DNA of 37,645 nt from Lachnospiraceae bacterium (lineage in GTDB: Bacteria > Bacillota > Clostridia > Lachnospirales > Lachnospiraceae). Positions 18,268-26,700 of this stretch are shown here, in pieces. Below the pieces are notes generated by a model, which worked only from the letters and a program-made list of their open reading frames with translations, ran no database searches and was not told where the DNA came from. Made by a program: the position numbers and the translations under genes. How positions within the stretch are numbered: the stretch's first letter is position 1; each line of letters begins with the position of its first letter. The stretch spans positions 1 to 37,645 of the forward strand of contig JAIKZO010000095.1 of NCBI GenBank assembly GCA_024682115.1, written 5' to 3'.

Positions 18268-18909
18268 TCACTGCATTGTGGAATAACCGAAACCGTTACA
18301 GATGGCATCTACAGGAACGCCCTGCTGGCACAGAGGACAGCTGTCGAAACGGTAACTTGCGTAATCGGGAAGGTCTCTGGTTGAATAGAGCGATCTGATC
18401 GGAAGATCCTCGATCTGGGTTGCCACTGAGAATATCGCCGAGATACCGATGGGCGTTCCTCCGTAGAATCTGATCGTTCCGATGGCACTTTTAAGTGTGC
18501 TTCCTGTGGTAGCGGTATCTATGAGGACCAGAACTTTCTTATTCTTTATCATGTGCTGGTTGTTCTCACGGAACATCATCTGACCGCCAACATTGTATTC
18601 GGGAGAAGTGATATACATGGTCTGGTGACGGTTGGCTGAGATAATACCGGCCTTGGTCAGCTTGTTTGCCATATATGAACCCACAACTTCGGTCCCGTTA
18701 AGACAAAGGATCGTATCGATAACGTCTGAAGCAAGGTAAAGGTCCGCAAGCTCTTCGCCTGTTGCCCTGGCTTCACGCTGTCTTGCTTTCATATCCGAAA
18801 GGTCCATGTAGTAATTTACATGTGAATTGGGCGTGATGAAATGTCCGGGAATGTACCTTAAGACAACGTCCTTATTCTTTGTGTGATCGATCTTTTTGTA
18901 ATCCTGCAT
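18268..18909 (-). CDS. Phosphoribosyltransferase-like protein (orotate PRTase-related)
   Basis: A 213-residue type I phosphoribosyltransferase fold judged from the PRPP-binding motif VLVLIDTATTGSTLKSAI (about 129-146), preceded by TMYITSPEYNVGGQMMF, a flexible-loop-like segment. The usual PRPP motif has two acidic residues (DDxxTTG); here it is IDTATTG, with only one. Type I PRTases transfer phosphoribose from PRPP to a base, or bind purines or PRPP as regulators. The C-terminus has a CPLC pair after YRFDS, so a metal-binding knuckle is possible. The ATG at 18909 follows AGGGGG at good spacing; a TTG one codon earlier is less likely. It is monocistronic on the opposite strand to its neighbours. 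The exact substrate is not determinable; a pyrimidine salvage or sensor role is a guess. Confidence 0.72.
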   Translation of the reverse strand: MQDYKKIDHTKNKDVVLRYIPGHFITPNSHVNYYMDLSDMKARQREARATGEELADLYLASDVIDTILCLNGTEVVGSYMANKLTKAGIISANRHQTMYITSPEYNVGGQMMFRENNQHMIKNKKVLVLIDTATTGSTLKSAIGTIRFYGGTPIGISAIFSVATQIEDLPIRSLYSTRDLPDYASYRFDSCPLCQQGVPVDAICNGFGYSTMQ

Positions 18910-18984
18910 CAAATTACCCCCTAAATCGTATTTGAACCGCCGGCGGTCGGATCACATCTCATCGGCCCACGGTCCCGTATTTAG

Positions 18985-18993
18985 ATTATAACA
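18985..18993 (-). promoter_or_regulatory. Extended -10 promoter of the PRTase-like gene
   Basis: Read on the minus strand this is TGTTATAAT, a perfect TATAAT with the TGN extension. No good -35 hexamer is visible, which extended -10 promoters can tolerate. The leader between it and the gene (about 75 bases) contains the 12-base palindrome ACCGCCGGCGGT at 18936-18947. Confidence 0.6.
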
Positions 18994-19126
18994 TCTTTGG
19001 GCTGTATCGGATAGTCCGATCGACGGAAACCTTTTCCACGATCCGGTCATGTGATCCGAAAATAAGATCGCCGCAAAACGGTCCGTCGCACAGGAAGGCG
19101 CCCCGTCTTGACTAATAACATAAACT

Positions 19127-19156
19127 GTGAGAAAATACTACATCATGGGTTATAAT
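19127..19156 (+). promoter_or_regulatory. Promoter of the LCP gene
   Basis: TATAAT at 19151-19156 is a perfect -10 with GTGAGA at 19127-19132 (four of six matches to TTGACA) at an 18-base spacing. The transcript would start near 19163, leaving a leader of about 36 bases before the ATG at 19199. Confidence 0.65.
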
Positions 19157-19184
19157 GTAGAAACGGGCCCATAATGTAGTATTT
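19133..19184. promoter_or_regulatory. Long inverted repeat enclosing the LCP -10 box (operator candidate)
   Basis: The arms 19133-19149 and 19168-19184 are reverse complements over 17 bases with a single mismatch. The 18-base centre contains the TATAAT box. Within it, ATAATGTAG occurs twice as a direct repeat (19152-19160, 19171-19179). The left arm lies between -35 and -10, and the right arm covers the early transcript. This geometry suits a repressor operator binding two dimers or forming a loop. Confidence 0.65.
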
Positions 19185-19198
19185 AAGGAGCAATAACA

Positions 19199-20503
19199 AT
19201 GTCAACTAACGAAAGGCGTCCCGAAGGAAGACCTTCGAGAGTTAATCCACATAGCGCAGGCCCTCACAAGAGCGGCCAAAGGAGCGAACATTCCCAGCAG
19301 AGGAGTCCTTATTCGAGCGAGCATCACGGAGCTCCTCAGAGAAAAGTACAGAGAAGACCTGCCGGAAAACCTGTAAGGGCGAGAAAAGCCCCGGGCAAGA
19401 AGTCGGGTGCAGGCAAGATCATTCTCATAGTGGTTGAACTGCTGGTACTTGCCGCATTGGGAGTGGCACTTTATTTCGTTCTTACCGCCACCAAGTCCGG
19501 AAAGATGGATCTTCCCGTTGAAGATATCGTCATTAATGAAGAAGTTAAGGAAAAACTCAAATCTTCTTCAGCGGGTGACAGCGGAGACGGAGCCGCAGCT
19601 TCCAAGTTGAGCGGTTACAGGAACATAGCTCTCTTCGGTGTGGACTCAAGAGAGGGAGCGCTTACCAAGAATACCAGATCGGATACGGTCATGGTCGCTT
19701 CGATAAATCTGGAGACCGGCGATGTTAAGCTTGTTTCCATATACAGAGATACATACCTTAACCTGAGTAACGATGAGTACAACAAGTGTAACTCAGCTTA
19801 CGCAAAGGGCGGCCCGAAGCAGGCCATCAACATGCTCAACATGAACTTCGACCTTGATATCACCGATTTCGTCACGATAGGTTTTGACGGACTCATAGAT
19901 GTCATCGATGCTCTGGGCGGTGTCGAGATCAATGTCCTTGACAGCGAGATAAAGCATCTTAACAACTATCAGATCAGCATGGTCGGAAAGAGCTCGGACG
20001 GTGTTAACTTTACCGCAAATGAAGGTGTCGACTATATCCCCGTTAAGAGTTCGGGAGTTCAGACACTTAACGGACTTCAGGCTACGGCTTACTGCAGGAT
20101 CAGATACGTCGGAGATGACTTCCAGAGAGCCGAAAGACAGAGAGCAGTTATAAAGGCTATCCTTGAAAAGGCAAAGGGTAACCCCGGAAAGCTCGCATCC
20201 ATCGCAGAATCGGTATTCCCGAAGACCTATACTTCACTTGACCTCAGCGAGATCATAGAGATCCTCGGCAACATCTCGAAGTATCAGATCGTCGATGAGG
20301 CCGGTTATCCCGATGAGAACATGAGAGCCGGAGCTACCATAGGAAGCAAGGGTGCCTGCATAGTTCCGCTTACTTTGGCGGATAACGTTAAACTTCTTCA
20401 TGAATTCCTGTTTGACGAAACGGATTATGAACCGTCAAGCGCGGTACAGAGCTACAGCCAGAAGATCATAAACGATGCAGGGCAGTACATGAAGAAACAG
20501 TAA
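19199..20503 (+). CDS. LCP-family (LytR-CpsA-Psr) cell-wall glycopolymer ligase
   Basis: LCP enzymes transfer undecaprenyl-linked glycopolymers onto peptidoglycan outside the membrane. The 434-residue protein has a basic, Ser/Pro/Arg-rich cytoplasmic N-terminus of about 72 residues, one membrane helix (about 73-95, IILIVVELLVLAALGVAL) and an extracellular LCP domain from about 140. Motifs: NIALFGVDSREG, RSDTVMVASIN, LVSIYRDTYL, INMLNMNFDLDI, and RAERQRAVIKAIL, containing the Arg/Asp residues that bind the pyrophosphate lipid. AAGGAG lies 8 bases before the ATG. It has its own promoter inside a large inverted repeat and ends at a strong terminator, so it is probably a single-gene unit. It is the natural candidate to attach the polysaccharide made by the upstream operon. 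It could also serve teichoic-acid-like polymers. Confidence 0.93.
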   Translation: MSTNERRPEGRPSRVNPHSAGPHKSGQRSEHSQQRSPYSSEHHGAPQRKVQRRPAGKPVRARKAPGKKSGAGKIILIVVELLVLAALGVALYFVLTATKSGKMDLPVEDIVINEEVKEKLKSSSAGDSGDGAAASKLSGYRNIALFGVDSREGALTKNTRSDTVMVASINLETGDVKLVSIYRDTYLNLSNDEYNKCNSAYAKGGPKQAINMLNMNFDLDITDFVTIGFDGLIDVIDALGGVEINVLDSEIKHLNNYQISMVGKSSDGVNFTANEGVDYIPVKSSGVQTLNGLQATAYCRIRYVGDDFQRAERQRAVIKAILEKAKGNPGKLASIAESVFPKTYTSLDLSEIIEILGNISKYQIVDEAGYPDENMRAGATIGSKGACIVPLTLADNVKLLHEFLFDETDYEPSSAVQSYSQKIINDAGQYMKKQ

Positions 20504-20517
20504 GACCGAAAGATTTG

Positions 20518-20544
20518 CGGGACCTCATGTGAGGTCCCGTTTTT
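20518..20544 (+). terminator. Intrinsic terminator after the LCP gene
   Basis: A perfect 9-bp GC-rich stem (20518-20526 with 20531-20539), an ATGT loop and a run of five T. Located 14 bases after the LCP stop. Confidence 0.93.
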
Positions 20545-20574
20545 CTAAGAGCAGAGGATGCCGGGAACACAGAA

Positions 20575-21444
20575 ATGACCATCGATGTTATAATCCCCGT
20601 TTACAGACCAACCGAATATCTGATGAGCCTTTTTTACATGCTGGACCGACAGAGTGTTAAGCCCGGCCGTGTCATCGTGATCAATACGGAGCAGAAGTAC
20701 TGGGACAGCTTTTTTGAGGGATATGATGTTCTTAAAAGGTATCCTTTTATCGAATTACATCATATTAATAAAGAAGAATTCGATCACGGGATGACAAGGA
20801 ACATGGGGGTGGGCTTTTCCGATGCCGATCTTTTTCTCATGATGACGAACGATGCGGTCCCGAAGGACGAGTTTCTGATCGAAAAACTTTCCCGGAACTT
20901 TGAGGATCCTTCGGTCGGTATAGCCTACGCGAGACAGCTTCCGCATAAAGGCTGTGGAGCCATCGAAAAATATACGAGAAGCTTTAACTATCCGCCGGTT
21001 CGTATCGTTAAGGGCAAAGACGACATAAAGACCATGGGAATAAAGGCTTTTTATGCATCAAACGTCTGCTCGATGTACAGAAGGAGCGTGTTTGACCGCC
21101 TCGGGGGTTTTACGAAGACCGACTTTAACGAGGATATGATCTATGCGCGCCGCATGATCGAAAACGGAAATCTCATAGTATATGAGCCCGAAGCTTTGGT
21201 TTATCACTCCCACGACTACTCGGGGATCGAGCAGTATAAGAGAAACTATGAGCTCGGAAGATCCCATGCGATCCATCCCGAGATATTTGCCGACATAAGA
21301 TCCGAGAGTGAAGGGATAAAACTCGTCAAGTCCACGGCAGTCTACCTTCTTAAGCATTTCATGCCTTTCCATGTCATAAAACTCGTATACCTCAGTGGGA
21401 TGAAGTTTCTTGGTTACAGGGCAGGCAAAAAAAGTGCCGTTTAA
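20575..21444 (+). CDS. Family 2 glycosyltransferase (rhamnosyltransferase-like)
   Basis: A 289-residue GT2 enzyme: MTIDVIIPVYRPTEYL at the N-terminus, HGMTRNMGVGFSDADLFLMM, NDAVPKDEFL (metal-site region), ASNVCSMYRRSVFDRLGGF and FNEDMIYARRMIENG. This pattern is the RfbF/RfbN-like rhamnosyltransferase type. The basic, partly hydrophobic tail (KLVYLSGMKFLGYRAGKK) may contact the membrane. It lies after the LCP terminator and ends about 110 bases before the protease gene. No convincing ribosome-binding site is visible (a weak GGGAA), so translation may be poor or the start misjudged. It probably decorates the same surface polysaccharide, but is separated from the main operon. Confidence 0.88.
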   Translation: MTIDVIIPVYRPTEYLMSLFYMLDRQSVKPGRVIVINTEQKYWDSFFEGYDVLKRYPFIELHHINKEEFDHGMTRNMGVGFSDADLFLMMTNDAVPKDEFLIEKLSRNFEDPSVGIAYARQLPHKGCGAIEKYTRSFNYPPVRIVKGKDDIKTMGIKAFYASNVCSMYRRSVFDRLGGFTKTDFNEDMIYARRMIENGNLIVYEPEALVYHSHDYSGIEQYKRNYELGRSHAIHPEIFADIRSESEGIKLVKSTAVYLLKHFMPFHVIKLVYLSGMKFLGYRAGKKSAV

Positions 21445-21555
21445 CAAATAAATCATTTTTTCTTCACAAAATGAACACAAACTCCTCCTATACTTTTTAT
21501 TGTCGGAAGGGAAAGAGGCCTTTCCGGTAATATTGAGGATCAGGAGGAAATATAT

Positions 21556-22977
21556 ATGGATTCTTATAACAGTTACCAAACTTATTCACAAAGTCCCGTT
21601 CCGGGAAATGACAATACTCCTAAGAAGGAAAAAAAGAAGAAGGGAACTTTCAAAAAGCTTTTGACCGGAGCACTCATAGGTCTGCTCTTCGGTATCTTCG
21701 CCGGCTGTGGTTTTATCGCCGCAAGTTATGCCGGAGACAGGCTTTTCGGCCTGGGATTGTCGGATGCCTTTACTCAAAAGGCTCAGATAAAAGAAGAAGC
21801 CGATGCCGAAGCTTATGACGACGAGGAAGAACAGGAAGCCAAAGCCGAAAAGAAAGCCGTCGGCAAGGATTTTGCTTTAGGCAATGACAAGGCTCCCGTA
21901 ACCGAGGGAAAAGGACCGGACATATCAACAGTTCAGTCGATCCCCACTGGAGAAGGCGTATATGATGTCAGTGAAGTGGTCAAATCGGTTATGCCCGCGG
22001 TTGTTTCGGTAAGCAACAGCTACACCGCGGAAATGCAGTTCTTCGGACAGGTTTATTCCCAGGAGGCCAAATCGGCCGGTTCCGGAATAATAATAGGAAA
22101 GTCCGATACGGAACTCCTTATAGCAACGAATGATCACGTAGTGGAAAGTGCCGAGGAACTTGCAGTCGTATTTACGGATGACGAATCGGCTCCCGCACAG
22201 GTAAAGGGTACGGATCCCGACAGAGACCTTGCGGTCATAGCGGTACAGTTAAGCGATATCGGACAGGATACGATAGACAGTATTTCGATAGCCAGACTCG
22301 GCGATTCGGATGACCTTGTAGTCGGCGAGCCCGTAATAGCCATAGGTAACGCTCTCGGATACGGACAGTCCGTAACAACCGGTGTTGTAAGCGCTCTTAA
22401 CAGACCGATCGCAGCATCGACCAACGAATCTCCTTACGGTGATTCCGAAGTTTCAAAATTCATCCAGACGGATGCAGCCATAAATCCCGGTAATTCGGGC
22501 GGCGCACTCCTTAACATGCAGGGCGAGGTAATAGGTATCAACTCTAACAAGATCGGCGGAAACGCCGTTGAAGGTATGGGATATGCGATCCCTATTTCCG
22601 ATGCGGAACCCATAATCCATAAGCTCATGAACAGGGAGACCAAGTTAAAGGTCGATGATGAAGACCGCGGATATTTAGGAATAACCGGTGTCAGCGTTGA
22701 AAAAGAGTATTCCCAGGTATACGGAATGCCTATCGGAGTTTATATCTCATCAGTAAATGACGGAAGCGCAGCCGATAAGGCAGGCCTCGTAAGAGGAGAT
22801 GTCATAACAAAGATAGACGGACAGAGAGTCACGACCATGGACGAGCTGAAGGAGGAAATGCAGTATTATAAGGTTGGCGAAAAAGTTGTCCTTACGGTAA
22901 TGCAGGCTACTCCGCTGGGCTATGAAGCTCTTGATGTGGAAGTTGTTCTTGGAAGTGTCGATGATATTAATTCCTAA
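21556..22977 (+). CDS. HtrA/DegP-type membrane-anchored serine protease with PDZ domain
   Basis: A quality-control protease of the cell surface. The 473-residue chain has a short cytoplasmic basic N-terminus (KKEKKKKGTFKK), one membrane helix (about 36-58), a charged Glu/Lys/Ala linker (78-110), a trypsin-like domain and a C-terminal PDZ domain (about 375-470). The catalytic triad can be read: His in LIATNDHVVES, Asp in DPDRDLAVIAV, Ser in INPGNSGGALLN. The PDZ part shows GYLGITGV and AADKAGLVRGDVITKIDG. An AGGAGG site precedes the ATG with good spacing, and a terminator follows. It may process or monitor the exported surface proteins encoded nearby, such as the lipoprotein array just downstream; that link is positional inference. 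Confidence 0.95.
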   Translation: MDSYNSYQTYSQSPVPGNDNTPKKEKKKKGTFKKLLTGALIGLLFGIFAGCGFIAASYAGDRLFGLGLSDAFTQKAQIKEEADAEAYDDEEEQEAKAEKKAVGKDFALGNDKAPVTEGKGPDISTVQSIPTGEGVYDVSEVVKSVMPAVVSVSNSYTAEMQFFGQVYSQEAKSAGSGIIIGKSDTELLIATNDHVVESAEELAVVFTDDESAPAQVKGTDPDRDLAVIAVQLSDIGQDTIDSISIARLGDSDDLVVGEPVIAIGNALGYGQSVTTGVVSALNRPIAASTNESPYGDSEVSKFIQTDAAINPGNSGGALLNMQGEVIGINSNKIGGNAVEGMGYAIPISDAEPIIHKLMNRETKLKVDDEDRGYLGITGVSVEKEYSQVYGMPIGVYISSVNDGSAADKAGLVRGDVITKIDGQRVTTMDELKEEMQYYKVGEKVVLTVMQATPLGYEALDVEVVLGSVDDINS

Positions 22978-23060
22978 GCGGTCCAAAGACAGCATAAAGT
23001 CTTAAGTCCGGTAAAATAAAGTTGCCGGTCAGAACATATAAAACCTCATTTATTATCACC

Positions 23061-23096
23061 AAAAGCGGTATCGGGATCATCCTGATGCCGCTTTTT
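23061..23096 (+). terminator. Intrinsic terminator after the HtrA-like gene
   Basis: The 15-base arms 23061-23075 and 23081-23095 pair fully if two G-U wobbles are allowed, with a five-base loop, an A-run before and a T-run after. It could also act on the opposite strand. Confidence 0.85.
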
Positions 23097-23134
23097 ATCA
23101 TATAGCCGTTTGTCGGTGGAAAAACCCGTAAAAA

Positions 23135-23143
23135 TGCTATAAA
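23135..23143 (+). promoter_or_regulatory. Extended -10 promoter candidate for the lipoprotein array
   Basis: TGCTATAAA is an extended -10 (TGN plus TATAAA), with a second -10-like TATACT just after it at 23145-23150. No clear -35 is present. It lies between the preceding terminator and the first lipoprotein gene (start 23230) in a 252-base gene-free stretch that otherwise shows nothing recognisable. Confidence 0.4.
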
Positions 23144-23229
23144 ATATACTCTGTATGGTCTTGAGTACCTGAACGCAAATGCGTATACAAGCCAGAACGT
23201 AAAAAAGATAAACAAATGAGGTTCATTAT

Positions 23230-24822
23230 ATGAAGAAACATATCTTACGATCAATACTTTGCCTGCTGATGATCTTCCTGCTCATTCCTTCGGTAGCGGG
23301 ATGCACTGCCGGGGATTCCGCCGAAGCTTCCGAAAGCGATGAAGAAGACGAGGAAGAAGAAGACCGGGATAAAGAAGAAGCAAAGGAAAAGAAAAAGCAT
23401 AAAAAAAAGAAGGCTGAAGAAGACGGGAAAGAGGATCCGGAACAGGACTCGGAAGAGGTTGACATAACAACAGAAACCGCGTCCGAAGCCACGCCCGTTC
23501 CCGTTAACTATGATATATCTCCGGCCGAGATATCGAATATGCAGATCGAGATCCTGTGCAGATATCTTGAAGCGCAGGAAAATGCCTGCTCGGAGGATGA
23601 ACTTTATGAGATGGATATTTATTCGGGGCTCGAGTCGTACGGCTGGCCGCAGTCGGTAAACCCGGATACGATCAGTTATCTCTTTTATGATGTGAATTCG
23701 GACGGGATTAACGAACTCATCATTGAATACTGTGAGACCATAACGGATATATGGGGATATGACGGAGTAAAGATGCATCGCGCATTCGGCACCGGATCCG
23801 GTTCGATCGTGATGCTCCACGAAGACGGTATGCTCGAGGTCGGAACGCCCTATACCGATAACGGTGATAACGTCAAATGGTATAAGTTCGATGCGGAACT
23901 CGGAGATTATTTCCCGGCGTTTGAAGCATACTATAACGAAGAAGCGGTTAACGAATTCTATACCTTCTGCTTTGATGAGAACTCAAGGCAGGAAGTCGTT
24001 CAATCCTACAGAGATTACGGCTATTATCCGGTATGGGTGGAAGAATGGGGACATAATCTGACCGAGGAAGAATACAATGACCTGTGTTCTGATGCTCCGG
24101 TGGTAACATTTGATGATAGATATCTTCTTTCCGATCTTGATATTCCGGAAACACATGAAAGACATGATTTTCCGAACGGCAGGCTCGGGATGAACGGACT
24201 TGAAAAGAAAAAGGAGATCACGATCACCGAAGATATGCAGTATGAAGCGAATATCTTTATCAGTAATTTCGTTGAGCAGTATCAGAACGGTGACGAATAT
24301 CATTCGATCAGCTATGACAGCGATGTATATAAACTGGTCAGATTTGTGACTGACTATTACGATCTAAATGATTTTGAACAGCTGGAAGGTTCTTATCTCA
24401 ACGAACTTTCATTAAAAAAGGTAAATAAGGAACTGGACCGTTTCTTCGGGATAAAGCTTACGGAGGATCAGGCTGCGGAGTTTTATAACGATGAATATGC
24501 GACCACGGAATATTATGAGGACGGGGTATTCCATTTTATAAACGGAGACGGTGATCCGAAGGAAGATATCGCGGTCGTTTATGAGATGAACGAGTTATCC
24601 GACGGAAACTATGAAATGAATTTTTTCGTATATTCTCCGGACCTTGATTATCTCGATGAAGGCGGAGAAACCTATCACCTGACGTCCAAAGAAGCGATGT
24701 CCCTCAGGGATAAAAAAGATCTTTACTGGAAGGCAAAGGGAACTGCCTATGTTAAACCCCATAAATATAACAACAGGAATACGTATCAGATGATAAGTAT
24801 GGAAGTTTATTCGAATAAATGA
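23230..24822 (+). CDS. Lipoprotein 1 of array: lipobox, acidic/lysine block, EF-hand-like loop
   Basis: A 530-residue predicted surface lipoprotein of unknown function. The signal peptide ends in the lipobox SVAGC with the lipidated Cys at 25. It is followed by ASESDEEDEEEED (33-45), then the lysine-rich KEKKKHKKKK (52-61) and another acidic stretch. The remainder is probably globular, rich in Asp, Glu and Tyr. A DVNSDGINELIIEY segment (154-167) resembles the calcium-binding DxNxDGxxEL loops seen in many clostridial lipoproteins. A GAGG sits 9 bases before the ATG. It is the first of three genes with the same N-terminal plan. It may bind ligand or cell-wall material, but nothing in the sequence proves a function. 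Confidence 0.85.
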   Translation: MKKHILRSILCLLMIFLLIPSVAGCTAGDSAEASESDEEDEEEEDRDKEEAKEKKKHKKKKAEEDGKEDPEQDSEEVDITTETASEATPVPVNYDISPAEISNMQIEILCRYLEAQENACSEDELYEMDIYSGLESYGWPQSVNPDTISYLFYDVNSDGINELIIEYCETITDIWGYDGVKMHRAFGTGSGSIVMLHEDGMLEVGTPYTDNGDNVKWYKFDAELGDYFPAFEAYYNEEAVNEFYTFCFDENSRQEVVQSYRDYGYYPVWVEEWGHNLTEEEYNDLCSDAPVVTFDDRYLLSDLDIPETHERHDFPNGRLGMNGLEKKKEITITEDMQYEANIFISNFVEQYQNGDEYHSISYDSDVYKLVRFVTDYYDLNDFEQLEGSYLNELSLKKVNKELDRFFGIKLTEDQAAEFYNDEYATTEYYEDGVFHFINGDGDPKEDIAVVYEMNELSDGNYEMNFFVYSPDLDYLDEGGETYHLTSKEAMSLRDKKDLYWKAKGTAYVKPHKYNNRNTYQMISMEVYSNK

Positions 24823-24840
24823 TCAGGAGAGCCAAAATAT

Positions 24841-26661
24841 ATGAAGAACAAAACCGTTCAAAGAATAATTAAGGTCATACTCATCTGCTTCGTGATGCTG
24901 TTCCTTATGGCACCCTGCCTCGGAGGATGTGCAAAAGTGAGTGATAAAGAGACATCCGAAAGCGACGACGATGACGATGACGACGACAGGGATGCCGAAA
25001 AGAAAACCAAAAAGAAGAAGAATAAAAAGAAGAAAAAGGATGAAGAACCCGTGGAAGAACCTCCCGAAGAGGAAGCGACCGGGGTCTTTGCCGAAGCGTT
25101 CAGGAACGGAGAAGTTGAAAATAACGGCGACTGGTATGTGCGCGTCGGAGATAAGGTTTATTTCAGGATATTCAACAAGTCGGGACTTGAGCGTATAACA
25201 TACATGGGCGACTGTATCCTGGAAGTCCCCGATGACAGCCTTGAGTCCATGATCTATACCTACGACCTTAATACTGATGAATACGGGGAATATTGCAAAA
25301 CGATCGGAACCGGAAAGCTTTTTGCGGTAAGTGAAGGGCTGCTGCTTGCGGACCAGACTTCGAACGGGACCGTACTTATCCCGATGGACGGCTCCGAGGG
25401 AAAACGCTATCTTGACGGAATTCCCAAAGCCGTATCGGAAGACGGCAGATATCTCGTGACCGCAGATTATAAAAGCGGTGCCGATATGACATATGACATT
25501 TATCATGACGGAGAGAAGACCGGCGAGATCGAAAAAGGCCAGGATGACTATATAGACATCTACGGTTTTGTGAACGGCAGGCTCATCACGATGAACTGCA
25601 ACTATTCGGATGATACATATACGATCTGCTCATATGACGAAAAGGGTGATGTATTGGCCCTTGGAGAAATGAGCGATTTCTTTGACGAGATAAGCGGATA
25701 TCCCGAACTCGGACAGATGATCACGGATGGGGAAAAAGCTTATCTCACCGTCGGATTTTATGACGGAACGGGACATTTCCTGCAATGCTGGGAGTTCCTG
25801 GAGGCTGATCCTGCCAGGGAGGACGGCCTTAAGAAGATCGAAAAGAAAAAGACATATACCGAAACCGAGGGCGATCCCTTTATCCCGAAGCTCTCTTTTA
25901 ACGGGTCGGGAGAAGCCGTTCTTTCGGACCATGTCAAAGGTGAACTCGCTCTGTCCGAAGGCTTATACGGTGACCTTGTATATTATGAGACGCCCACACA
26001 GGGAAGAGCGATGGTCAGGAATTTTATATATGAGCAGAAAGATGATTCTTACGGATTGGATTATCTTCAGGATGCGGTCGTCTTTGACGAAGATAAGGCC
26101 TTTATCATCATGGGTACCGTAGTAAGGGACGAGCTTTCGGATATCGGATGGAGGTCGGCTTACAGGCTTGAAAGCCTCAGCTTTATCAAACTTTCGTTTG
26201 CACCCGAAGATCTTGATGACGAAGGGTATGTTTATCTTACCGTATATCTTGAATCGTTATATTCGGGAGGATGGAATAAAGGCGACTTTGAATATGAAGA
26301 CCTGGTAGGGACCTGGGATCTTTATTCCTATGATTCCGAGGGATATCACGGCTATGTCGAAGATGACGGATATGTCGAAAAACTTGTTTTTGAACCCGAC
26401 GGAAGCGTCAGACTGGAGACATATAACAATGATCCGCACAACCCGGATACCAAGCGCTCCTTCTACCCTGCCGAGAGTGAGGGCGAAAACATGAAGTTCT
26501 TCTATGATACAGGGGATGACGGAGGTAACCTTATCCAGCTTTATATCATAGCGGTAGATGACGGACGGCTTGATGCCGATGTTACGTCTTATTATTCGGA
26601 CGGCACTCCAGGCGGATATTACGGGATATTTATGGCCGAGGGATCAGAAGACGCGGAGTGA
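24841..26661 (+). CDS. Lipoprotein 2 of array: lipobox, poly-Asp/poly-Lys block, beta-rich domains
   Basis: A 606-residue predicted lipoprotein. The signal peptide ends at LGGC (Cys30). After CAKVSDKETSES comes a run of eight Asp (42-49), then a lysine block (54-66) and an acidic EEPVEEPPEEE segment. The body (about 85-470) has recurrent short strand-turn units such as GKLFAVSEGLLLADQ, YGFVNGRLITMN and DGEKAYLTVGFYDG that suggest a beta-propeller. The last ~120 residues begin EDLVGTWDLYSYDSEGY, followed by VEKLVFEPDGSVRLE, a lipocalin-like start also hinted at in lipoprotein 3. It lies only 18 bases after lipoprotein 1, with AGGAG in between, so it is in one operon. Function unknown; the propeller and lipocalin labels are by-eye fold guesses. 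Confidence 0.84.
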   Translation: MKNKTVQRIIKVILICFVMLFLMAPCLGGCAKVSDKETSESDDDDDDDDRDAEKKTKKKKNKKKKKDEEPVEEPPEEEATGVFAEAFRNGEVENNGDWYVRVGDKVYFRIFNKSGLERITYMGDCILEVPDDSLESMIYTYDLNTDEYGEYCKTIGTGKLFAVSEGLLLADQTSNGTVLIPMDGSEGKRYLDGIPKAVSEDGRYLVTADYKSGADMTYDIYHDGEKTGEIEKGQDDYIDIYGFVNGRLITMNCNYSDDTYTICSYDEKGDVLALGEMSDFFDEISGYPELGQMITDGEKAYLTVGFYDGTGHFLQCWEFLEADPAREDGLKKIEKKKTYTETEGDPFIPKLSFNGSGEAVLSDHVKGELALSEGLYGDLVYYETPTQGRAMVRNFIYEQKDDSYGLDYLQDAVVFDEDKAFIIMGTVVRDELSDIGWRSAYRLESLSFIKLSFAPEDLDDEGYVYLTVYLESLYSGGWNKGDFEYEDLVGTWDLYSYDSEGYHGYVEDDGYVEKLVFEPDGSVRLETYNNDPHNPDTKRSFYPAESEGENMKFFYDTGDDGGNLIQLYIIAVDDGRLDADVTSYYSDGTPGGYYGIFMAEGSEDAE

Positions 26662-26700
26662 ACCCGCAATAGATATTTCCATTAACGGAGGAAAACATTC

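Noticed and set aside
17691-18308. Long minus-strand frame opposite the sugar transferase gene
   Set aside because: Antisense shadow of a firmly identified gene; it also runs through the bidirectional terminator.
22967-23254. Minus-strand 95-codon hydrophobic frame across the gap after the HtrA-like gene
   Set aside because: It covers a clear terminator and the promoter region of the lipoprotein array, has no ribosome-binding site and resembles no protein family.
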